Origin: Bacteroidota bacterium
Lineage (GTDB): Bacteria > Bacteroidota > Bacteroidia > Flavobacteriales > Weeksellaceae
Length of the DNA stretch: 12,171 bases
Assembly: GCA_023411265.1 (NCBI GenBank)
Contig: JAEYOX010000081.1
Span: 1-12,171 of the forward strand
Reading direction: 5' to 3'
Below, piece after piece: positions 7,385-12,171 of this stretch (positions are counted from its first letter, which is position 1; each line of letters opens with the position of its first letter). The notes beneath the pieces were generated by a model. The model searched no databases. It saw only the letters and a program-made list of their open reading frames with translations, and was not told where the DNA came from. The position numbers and the translations under genes are program-made.

Positions 7385-7714
7385 ATGTCACTTAGAAACA
7401 AAGTTACCTTAATTGGTCACACAGGAAAAGATGTAGAAATTATCAACTTCGAAAAAGGAGGAATGAAAGCCAATGTTACCCTTGCTACGAACGATTTTTA
7501 TACCAACGCAATGGGAGAAAAAGTTGAGGAAACGCAATGGCACAATTTGGTTGCTTTCGGAAAAACAGCCGAAATAATGCAGAAATATGTTCCGAAAGGT
7601 AAAGAGATCGCCGTGGAAGGAAAGATTACTTACCGTTCGTATGAGAAGGAGGGTAAAAAGGTATACCTGACCGAAATTCGCGTAGAAGAAATTGTGCTTT
7701 TGGGAAGTAAATAG
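7385..7714 (+). CDS. ssb: Short single-stranded DNA-binding protein without acidic tail
   Basis: The product has 109 residues and consists of one OB-fold domain. It should coat single-stranded DNA during replication, repair or uptake. The SSB signature is clear: it starts NKVTLIGHTGKDVE, continues with KANVTLATND, and carries the central ETQWHNLVAFGKTAE block (Trp52, His53), then KGKEIAVEGKITYRSYE. It stops at VEEIVLLGSK, right after the last OB strand. Standard bacterial SSBs continue for 40-70 residues and end in an acidic tip (DDDIPF-like) that recruits partner proteins, and that tail is absent here. Short SSB paralogues of about 110 residues are common in flavobacteria, so I take the gene as intact and not truncated. 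A full-length SSB should then be elsewhere in the genome. It is followed after 19 bases by the HRDC gene, so the two are probably co-transcribed. Confidence 0.9.
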   Translation: MSLRNKVTLIGHTGKDVEIINFEKGGMKANVTLATNDFYTNAMGEKVEETQWHNLVAFGKTAEIMQKYVPKGKEIAVEGKITYRSYEKEGKKVYLTEIRVEEIVLLGSK

Positions 7715-7733
7715 ACCCTAAAACTGAATCAAA

Positions 7734-8180
7734 ATGAAAGTGAAAATCCTTAAGATAAGGCTTTCTGAAGAATTTCAGAATCATGATGAACAGCAGCTGA
7801 ACCGGTTTCTTCGCCAACATGAAGTGATTAAAATTACCAGCAGCATGATTAACGGAAACGAAAGTTTCTGGTCTGTAATCATTTTTTACGATGCCGGATA
7901 TCCAGCGGTAAATGAGAAGAAAACGAAATATTCGGCTGATCCGCAGATGCAACTGAACCCGAATGAAACAAAAATTTTGGACAGCCTCCGGCTCTGGCGA
8001 AATGAAAAAGCGAAACAACAGAATCTTCCTTCTTATTTTATTGCTTCCAATACTGAGCTTCTTTCAATAGCGAAATTTAAACCTGCAAAAAAAGAAGAAC
8101 TTTCTGAGATTAAAGGTTTTGGCCGCCATAAAATAGAAAATTACGGAACGGAAATTATCCGACTGCTGGAAAGTATTTAA
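7734..8180 (+). CDS. Small HRDC-domain protein
   Basis: The product has 148 residues in two parts. The C-terminal half (about 75-148) is an HRDC domain, the small helical nucleic-acid-binding module of RecQ helicases and RNase D: NETKILDSLRLWRNEKAKQQ, then PSYFIASNTELLSIAKFKP, then the hallmark ELSEIKGFGRHKIENYG with its helix-hairpin-like G-F-G turn. The N-terminal part (about 1-60, starting MKVKILKIRLSEEFQNHDEQ, with SFWSVIIFYD) looks like a small alpha/beta domain found before HRDC in other Bacteroidetes proteins. I know no function for it. There is no helicase or nuclease domain, so the protein may act only as a nucleic-acid-binding or adaptor protein. It lies 19 bases after the short ssb, which suggests a shared DNA-related role. 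A terminator hairpin follows 27 bases after the stop. Confidence 0.85.
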   Translation: MKVKILKIRLSEEFQNHDEQQLNRFLRQHEVIKITSSMINGNESFWSVIIFYDAGYPAVNEKKTKYSADPQMQLNPNETKILDSLRLWRNEKAKQQNLPSYFIASNTELLSIAKFKPAKKEELSEIKGFGRHKIENYGTEIIRLLESI

Positions 8181-8204
8181 AAAAAACACATCACTATATT
8201 TTTG

Positions 8205-8242
8205 AAGCTTTGGCAAAGCATGTCTTTGTCAAAGTTTTTTTT
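8205..8242 (+). terminator. Rho-independent terminator of the ssb-HRDC unit
   Basis: CTTTGGCAAAG (8208-8218), loop CATGT, and CTTTGTCAAAG (8224-8234) form an 11-pair stem with one G-T pair. Three more pairs (AAG with TTT) extend it, and a run of eight Ts follows (8235-8242). It lies just past the HRDC stop. Its right arm also contains the -33 TTG of the hisS promoter. Confidence 0.85.
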
Positions 8243-8255
8243 ATAAGTATTTTTG
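8226..8255 (+). promoter_or_regulatory. hisS: Bacteroidetes-type promoter of hisS, inside the upstream terminator
   Basis: TTG (8226-8228), a 19-base spacer and TATTTTTG (8248-8255) match the consensus TTG-N19-TAnnTTTG exactly. The predicted start point is about 8260-8263. The -33 element lies in the 3' arm of the terminator hairpin and the spacer contains its T-run, so one 50-base stretch ends one transcript and starts the next. Confidence 0.75.
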
Positions 8256-8289
8256 CATAGATGCCTGAATGCGCATTTTATTAAAGAAT

Positions 8290-9642
8290 ATGAAACCAAG
8301 TTTAGCAAAGGGAACCCGCGATTTTACCGCTGATGAAGTGGTGAAAAGAAAATATATTATCCAAATTCTGCAGAAGAATTTTGAACTTTTTGGCTTTCAG
8401 CCACTTGAAACTCCAAGTTTTGAAAATCTATCCACGCTCACCGGAAAATATGGTGAAGAGGGCGACCGTTTGATTTTCAAAATTCTAAATTCGGGAGATT
8501 ATGCATCCAAAGCAAAAGATGTAGACTGGGTATCCCGTAATTCGCAAAAACTTACTGTGCAGATTTCAGATAAAGCTTTGCGCTATGATCTAACGGTACC
8601 TTTTGCGAGATTTGTAGCGATGAATCACGGGCAGCTTACATTTCCTTTTAAAAGGTATCAAATTCAACCTGTATGGAGAGCTGATCGCCCACAGAAAGGC
8701 CGCTTCAGAGAATTTTACCAATGCGATGCCGATGTTGTAGGAAGTGAAAGTTTGTGGCAGGAAGTAGAACTGATTCAGTTATATATCAAATCTTTTTCAG
8801 AGCTACAAGTTCCGGTGCATATTCACATTAACAACCGGAAAATCCTTTCGGGGCTTGCAGAATTCGCGGGTATTTCCGAACAGCTTATTGATTTTACCGT
8901 TGCACTCGACAAGTTGGATAAAATTGGTAGGGAAGGAGTCATAAATGAATTGACTGAAAAAGGAATTCCCGAGTCTGCTATTGAAAAAGTATCTTTTCTT
9001 TTTGATGCAAACCGATCTTCAGAAGAAACACTACAGTTGCTGAAGCAGCATTTTGAAGGAATTGATGTAGGAATTGACGGTGTAGAAGAACTGGAATTTT
9101 TAATTCATCAATGTAAAAACTTAGGAATAGCAGACAACATCGTCTTTGACATATCTCTCGCTCGGGGCTTAGATTATTATACCGGAGCAATTTTCGAGGT
9201 GAAGGCTGCAAACGTAGAAATGGGTTCTGTAGGCGGCGGCGGGAGGTATGATAACCTTACGGAAGTCTTCGGAGTGAAAAATATACCGGGAATTGGAATT
9301 TCTTTTGGGCTGGACCGTATTTATCTCGTAATGGAAGAATTAAATTTATTTCCGGAAAATACTGTTTCTAAAGTACAGTTTCTCTTCACCAATTATGGAG
9401 AAAAAGAAGCATCAGAAGCCCTGAAAGTAATGGCTCAGTTGCGGGATAAAAAGATTTCATGTGAGATTTATCCGGACAGCGCGAAGTTGAAAAAACAGTT
9501 CACCTATGCTGACAAAAAGGGAATTCCTTTTATTGTTTTTTATGGAGAAGACGAAATTAAAGAAAGAAAAATTACTGTAAAAAGCCTAGAAACCGGTGAA
9601 CAGAATACGCTTACTTTAAATGAGTTTTACGATCAGTTTTAA
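8290..9642 (+). CDS. hisS: Histidyl-tRNA synthetase
   Basis: The product has 450 residues from the ATG at 8290 and charges tRNA-His with histidine. It is a class II synthetase. The start MKPSLAKGTRDF is the usual family beginning. An in-frame ATG at 8269 would add seven residues but would lie almost at the predicted transcription start, so I prefer 8290. Signatures in order are YGEEGDRLI (55-63), LRYDLTVPFARF (97-108), motif 2 with RPQKGRFREFYQCDADVVG (133-151), the histidine-specific loop LARGLDYYTGAIFEV (290-304), GGGGRYD (315-321) and motif 3 GIGISFGLDR (334-343). The C-terminal anticodon-binding domain covers about 362-450. It is slightly longer than the 420-430 residues of E. coli-type enzymes, as is common in Bacteroidetes. 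It is transcribed alone, from its own promoter, and converges on the YtxH-like gene with a hairpin between them. Confidence 0.96.
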   Translation: MKPSLAKGTRDFTADEVVKRKYIIQILQKNFELFGFQPLETPSFENLSTLTGKYGEEGDRLIFKILNSGDYASKAKDVDWVSRNSQKLTVQISDKALRYDLTVPFARFVAMNHGQLTFPFKRYQIQPVWRADRPQKGRFREFYQCDADVVGSESLWQEVELIQLYIKSFSELQVPVHIHINNRKILSGLAEFAGISEQLIDFTVALDKLDKIGREGVINELTEKGIPESAIEKVSFLFDANRSSEETLQLLKQHFEGIDVGIDGVEELEFLIHQCKNLGIADNIVFDISLARGLDYYTGAIFEVKAANVEMGSVGGGGRYDNLTEVFGVKNIPGIGISFGLDRIYLVMEELNLFPENTVSKVQFLFTNYGEKEASEALKVMAQLRDKKISCEIYPDSAKLKKQFTYADKKGIPFIVFYGEDEIKERKITVKSLETGEQNTLTLNEFYDQF

Positions 9643-9667
9643 TATTATTGCGGTGTTTGCATAAAGC

Positions 9668-9692
9668 GAAACCACCCAAAAAAGGTGGTTTC
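9668..9692. terminator. Hairpin between convergent hisS and the YtxH-like gene
   Basis: GAAACCACC (9668-9676) and GGTGGTTTC (9684-9692) pair perfectly over nine bases around a CAAAAAA loop. The site lies 25 bases after the hisS stop and 33 bases after the stop of the opposite gene. The T-runs are short in both directions (TTTC-TTAC rightward, TTTAT leftward after the stem), so it is probably a shared, moderate terminator. Confidence 0.65.
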
Positions 9693-9725
9693 TTACTACA
9701 AAAACTATTAAGTTGCTGATGCTGT

Positions 9726-9968
9726 TTAATTCTTTGTGAGGTGTTCTTCAGCTTTTTGCTGCCCTTCAGAAACTTTGCTCTGAACCTGTGAGGCTACATC
9801 ACTCGCCTTTTCTTTAAGGTCATTACTCCACTTATTTAAATTACCTTTTGCTGTATTGATTGTATCTTTTACAGCTTGTTTTTCTTCAGGTGTGGCTTTT
9901 TTATATCTCCACCAAGCTAAGGCAGATAAACCTAGTAAAGCGAGCAAGCCATTTCTTTTGCTTCCCAT
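9726..9968 (-). CDS. Small YtxH-like membrane protein
   Basis: The product has 80 residues. After MGSKRN comes a short hydrophobic segment (about 7-20, GLLALLGLSALAWWRY), then a long charged amphipathic helix rich in Lys, Glu, Ala, Gln and Ser (TPEEKQAVKDTINTAKGNLN onward, with repeated KEKASDVASQVQSK-type spacing) that should form a coiled coil or a surface-lying helix. This layout, a membrane anchor plus an apolipoprotein-like helix, is that of YtxH-domain proteins, often annotated as general-stress-related. No precise function is known. The gene stands alone, converges on hisS, and lies downstream of the cyanophycinase-isoaspartyl peptidase operon with 110 bases between. That gap holds an unusual promoter-like sequence, which suggests its own regulation and not read-through. 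Confidence 0.75.
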   Translation of the reverse strand: MGSKRNGLLALLGLSALAWWRYKKATPEEKQAVKDTINTAKGNLNKWSNDLKEKASDVASQVQSKVSEGQQKAEEHLTKN

Positions 9969-10004
9969 AAAAATTGTGTTTTATTGTTAATAATCATTTC
10001 CCTT

Positions 10005-10026
10005 ATTATAGTAAACACTGTGCCAA
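10005..10026 (-). promoter_or_regulatory. Candidate -24/-12 (sigma-54-like) promoter of the YtxH-like gene
   Basis: The minus strand reads TTGGCAC (10026-10020), five bases, then TTAC (10014-10011). Compared with the sigma-54 consensus TGGCAC-N5-TTGC, the -24 half is perfect, the spacing is right, and the -12 half has one mismatch (A for G). The start point would be near 9999, about 30 bases before the ATG. The same stretch also reads TTGTCA-N18-TATAAT, an E. coli-like -35/-10 pair that the Bacteroidetes primary sigma factor is not known to prefer. It has no TAnnTTTG box. Confidence 0.4.
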
Positions 10027-10078
10027 GTTGACAAATGAATTTTTATAATTTCAGGTAAAAATTATATAATATTCGGTT

Positions 10079-10921
10079 TTATTCAAATATTTGAAATTCA
10101 ATTCCATCATAACTTGCAAATACCATGGTAGGATGACTTTCCTGATGATGCATATTTCCCAAATGGTCTATTGCGATTGCGCCTGCAAAACCATCAATTT
10201 CTTTCAATTCAATAAAAGTTTTTTGAAATGCATCATGAATACTAAGTCCGTCTGTTACTCTCGTAACAATTTTTGTTGCAGTCCCGTTGCTCACAATATC
10301 TTCGCCCACACCTGTACAACTGACGGCACAATAGGAATTAGCATAATTTCCGGCTACAGTGGCACTGTCGGAAATGCGTCCGGGAAGTTCAAACCCTTTT
10401 CCTCCGGTAGAAGTGGCAGCAGCCAGGCGGCCATTTTTATCTATAGCGACACAACCAACTGTGCCCTTGCCTTCGCTTTTTGCTTTCGCTTCATATTCTT
10501 CTCTACGCTGCGGAATTTCGGTAGAAAAATCTTCGAAACCATGCTGTTCTGCATACTGTTTAGCACCGATGTCACCTAACACACGGTCATCTTCTTTCAT
10601 TAATGCTTTTGCGACAAGCACCGGATTTTTTACATTTTGAATATTAATTACACCACTGAATTTCTGAGTGGTGCTGTCCATCAGAGAAGCACTCATCCTT
10701 ATTTTTCCGTCGCGCTGTATTTGTGAACCGATGCCCGCATTGAAAAGTGGATCGTCTTCCAGGAGCGATACTGCATATGCAGCAGTTTCTGATGCCGAAT
10801 GATCTTTCAGAAATTCAAATGCTTGTTCAGCAATATTTTTTAAAGATTTTTGCTTGGCGAACTTTGTTTCGTCGCTCTGATTACTTTCTGAAAAAAAACC
10901 ACCGTGTATTATAAGTTTCAT
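10079..10921 (-). CDS. iaaA: Plant-type isoaspartyl peptidase / L-asparaginase (Ntn hydrolase)
   Basis: The product has 280 residues, somewhat shorter than the usual 310-330 of the family. It belongs to the N-terminal-nucleophile asparaginase-2 family, which is made as a precursor and cuts itself before a Thr. Here the cut should fall before Thr154 in KGTVGCVAID, giving an alpha chain of 153 and a beta chain of 127 residues. Other family marks are MKLIIHGG at the N-terminus, NAGIGS (61-66), the post-nucleophile TSTGG (170-174), GRISDSATVAGNYA (181-194, with the substrate-binding Arg182 and Asp185) and CTGVGED (202-208). It has no signal peptide, so it should be cytoplasmic. It follows cyanophycinase by 17 bases in the same operon. 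Its likely job is therefore to split beta-Asp-Arg dipeptides released from cyanophycin into Asp and Arg. Activity on other isoaspartyl peptides or on asparagine is also possible. Confidence 0.92.
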   Translation of the reverse strand: MKLIIHGGFFSESNQSDETKFAKQKSLKNIAEQAFEFLKDHSASETAAYAVSLLEDDPLFNAGIGSQIQRDGKIRMSASLMDSTTQKFSGVINIQNVKNPVLVAKALMKEDDRVLGDIGAKQYAEQHGFEDFSTEIPQRREEYEAKAKSEGKGTVGCVAIDKNGRLAAATSTGGKGFELPGRISDSATVAGNYANSYCAVSCTGVGEDIVSNGTATKIVTRVTDGLSIHDAFQKTFIELKEIDGFAGAIAIDHLGNMHHQESHPTMVFASYDGIEFQIFE

Positions 10922-10938
10922 ATTATTTTATTTGAAAG

Positions 10939-11823
10939 TTAAACTACCGGAAGTGAATTGTATTGCGAATTATTAATGGTAAGTTCTTTTGTTTTCAGAT
11001 CAAATTCATCATTCATACTCATCACATGAACAATTAAATTATCTATGGAAACAGGATCTCCGAGATTTACTTTAGTAAGATTGGTATCTTTAATGAACCT
11101 GCCGTCCACCAGAATCACTAGCCCGGAGCCCACCGCCGTCATCACTTCATTTTTGATAAACAGACCGGTATCTTCACCGAGACCGATTCCTAAAGTCCTG
11201 GGATTATTAACCACTGCCTGAAACAAACGCCCAATTCTTCCGCGCTGCACAAAGTGAGTATCTACAATTACGTTATCTATAAAACCCAATCCTTGTGTGG
11301 TTTTTATTTCCCCTTTCAAGAGTGCTTCGCCGCTGGAACCCTGATAAATCATGTTTTCAGAAGCTGCCGCAGCTCCTGCCGAAGTACCTGCGTATAGAAA
11401 ATCAGTTTCCTGATATTTTAATAAAATCGCATCATGGAAGCGCGTTCCGCCTAAAATAGAAGTTAGGCGAAGCTGATCGCCGCCGGTAAATAGAACAACA
11501 TCCGCTTGGTTGGCACGGGCAACTATTGGATCAGAATTGGCCTGTTCACGATTTTGAATGTCCAAAATATTTACGTTTTTAGCACCCAAAAATTCGAATG
11601 CTTTTTTATATTCCGGACCTACAATTTGAGGAATCTGGGATGCAGTAGTAATAATTTCAAAAACAGAATTTTCTTTATTCTTACTTTCGTCTATAATTTT
11701 CCTTAGAATTCCTCTCTCAAAAAAATTCAGGTTTTTTTCTATATTTTGATCATATTCGGTTTCCATAAAACTGCCCTTATTCACAGCACCACCGATGATC
11801 ATTAATTTTCCTTTGGCTTTCAT
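10939..11823 (-). CDS. cphB: Cyanophycinase
   Basis: The product has 294 residues. It is a peptidase of family S51 that breaks cyanophycin (a poly-Asp backbone with Arg side chains) into beta-Asp-Arg dipeptides. The nucleophile elbow YAGTSAGAAAAS places the catalytic Ser at 148. The likely partners are His190 in VDTHFVQRGR and Glu217 in GLGEDTG. The spacings of 42 and 27 residues equal those I recall for the Ser-His-Glu triad of Synechocystis CphB. FTGGDQLRLT (112-121) forms the conserved strand and turn near the active site, and the N-terminus KGKLMIIGGAVNKG is typical. There is no signal peptide, so this is the intracellular type acting on the cell's own reserve and not the secreted scavenging type. 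It is the first gene of a leftward operon with the isoaspartyl peptidase, and lies divergent from cphA. Confidence 0.95.
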   Translation of the reverse strand: MKAKGKLMIIGGAVNKGSFMETEYDQNIEKNLNFFERGILRKIIDESKNKENSVFEIITTASQIPQIVGPEYKKAFEFLGAKNVNILDIQNREQANSDPIVARANQADVVLFTGGDQLRLTSILGGTRFHDAILLKYQETDFLYAGTSAGAAAASENMIYQGSSGEALLKGEIKTTQGLGFIDNVIVDTHFVQRGRIGRLFQAVVNNPRTLGIGLGEDTGLFIKNEVMTAVGSGLVILVDGRFIKDTNLTKVNLGDPVSIDNLIVHVMSMNDEFDLKTKELTINNSQYNSLPVV

Positions 11824-11829
11824 AACTTA

Positions 11830-11837
11830 CAAATTTA
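11830..11837 (-). promoter_or_regulatory. Possible -7 box in front of cphB
   Basis: The minus strand reads TAAATTTG, matching TAnnTTTG, only 6 bases before the cphB ATG, so its transcript would be nearly leaderless. A second match, TATTTTTG, lies at 11931-11924 and would give a leader of about 95 bases. Neither has a TTG at the right distance. In such A/T-rich DNA both may be chance, so the true start is open. Confidence 0.25.
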
Positions 11838-11966
11838 TAAAAATATTTACATCTGAATCTACATTTACCTTATTCATATTTCGTAATATTCTTTTCCCGA
11901 TGCAGCACCTTTTTATATGATTTCAAAAATAATTTACAAGCGGTATTTATTTTCAGGGATTTCGTT

Positions 11967-11974
11967 TATCTTTG
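11967..11974 (+). promoter_or_regulatory. cphA: -7 box of the cphA promoter
   Basis: TATCTTTG is an exact TAnnTTTG box whose last base is 37 bases before the cphA ATG, giving a predicted leader of about 30 bases. The -33 region reads TTT where TTG is expected, at 18 bases spacing, so the promoter may be weak or need an activator. The 187-base region is shared with the divergent cphB operon. Confidence 0.5.
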
Positions 11975-12010
11975 ATTTTAATAAAATAAAAATAAACGCA
12001 CTCAATTAAT

Positions 12011-12171
12011 ATGAAAATCGAAAAAATTCAGGCACTACGGGGGCCTAATATATGGAGTATCAGCAGAAAGAAACTGATTCAAATGAGGCTCAATCTGGAA
12101 GAATTGGAACAATTTCCTACCAACAAAATAGACGGTTTTCGGGAACGGATAGAAAAACTCATCCCTTCTCT
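12011..12171 (+). CDS. cphA: Cyanophycin synthetase, N-terminal fragment (continues beyond the window)
   Basis: Only the first 53 codons are visible before the window ends. The start MKIEKIQALRGPNIWSISRK carries the ALRGPNIWS block that marks the N-terminal domain of cyanophycin synthetase. The following stretch (LIQMRLNLEELEQFPTNKI, then GFRERIEKLIPS) fits the same domain. The full enzyme is usually about 870 residues, with an N-terminal domain, an ATP-grasp domain that adds Asp and a Mur-ligase-like domain that adds Arg. The last two cannot be seen here. The identification is supported by the divergent cyanophycinase gene. The cut-off is the window edge, not a damaged gene. Confidence 0.9.
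   Translation, partial: MKIEKIQALRGPNIWSISRKKLIQMRLNLEELEQFPTNKIDGFRERIEKLIPS

Noticed and set aside
7385..7714. ssb as a truncated pseudogene because it lacks the C-terminal tail
   Set aside because: The OB-fold is complete, the stop comes cleanly after the last strand, no tail-like sequence follows in any frame before the next gene, and short SSBs are known in flavobacteria.
8261..8284. Seven-codon reading frame (MPECAFY) before hisS, as a possible leader peptide
   Set aside because: It has no His codons, so it is not a His attenuator, and it begins at or just before the predicted transcription start.
10034..10070. AATTTTTA/TAAAAATT inverted repeat after the isoaspartyl peptidase gene, as a terminator
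   Set aside because: The stem is A/T only, with a 10-base loop and no T-run, so it is too weak to call in such A/T-rich DNA.
11854..11876. ArgR-type operator before cphB
   Set aside because: The TGAAT and ATTCA arms are 13 bases apart, while known ArgR boxes have them about 4 apart. Chance pairing is likely.

Overview
The window looks like chromosomal DNA of a Bacteroidetes bacterium, most probably a flavobacterium of the Chryseobacterium/Weeksellaceae type. The evidence is the low G+C content, A/T-rich start regions without clear Shine-Dalgarno sites, promoter-like boxes of the Bacteroidetes form TTG-N19/20-TAnnTTTG, and the protein content (YfhO-family membrane protein, small Bacteroidetes-type proteins, 450-residue HisRS, MetRS with a C-terminal tRNA-binding domain). 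I see no insertion sequence, phage gene, CRISPR array, rRNA or tRNA. Coding density is high and no stretch longer than about 230 bases lacks a gene.

Layout. (1) Positions 1-4978 hold one long leftward run of six closely packed genes. In transcription order they are a DinB-fold protein, the 23S rRNA methyltransferase RlmB, a secreted protein of unknown function, a lipoprotein (DUF6263-like), a small one-pass membrane protein (DUF4834-like) and a large YfhO-family membrane protein that runs off the left edge. A good Bacteroidetes-type promoter lies in front of the first gene. (2) metG (5120-7153, leftward) follows, with a clear terminator after it and a TAnnTTTG box in front. (3) Divergent from metG is a rightward pair: a short single-stranded DNA-binding protein without the usual acidic tail, and a small HRDC-domain protein. 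(4) hisS (8290-9642, rightward) follows. Its promoter is interleaved with the terminator of the preceding pair. (5) Convergent to hisS is a small YtxH-like membrane protein with an unusual upstream region that can be read as a -24/-12 (sigma-54-like) promoter. (6) The right end, 10079-12171, is a cyanophycin locus: cyanophycinase and an isoaspartyl peptidase/asparaginase form a leftward operon, and the start of cyanophycin synthetase points the other way across a 187-base shared promoter region.

How the genes fit together. The right-hand locus codes for a complete store-and-recover cycle for nitrogen and carbon. CphA would polymerise Asp and Arg, CphB would cut the polymer to beta-Asp-Arg dipeptides, and the plant-type isoaspartyl peptidase would split these to free Asp and Arg. 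None of the visible proteins has a signal peptide, so the cycle should be cytoplasmic. Most of the rest is housekeeping (translation, rRNA modification, DNA binding) plus envelope proteins of unknown role. The cyanophycin cluster is the most distinctive system here. It is a known pathway, and I do not see a clearly undescribed system.
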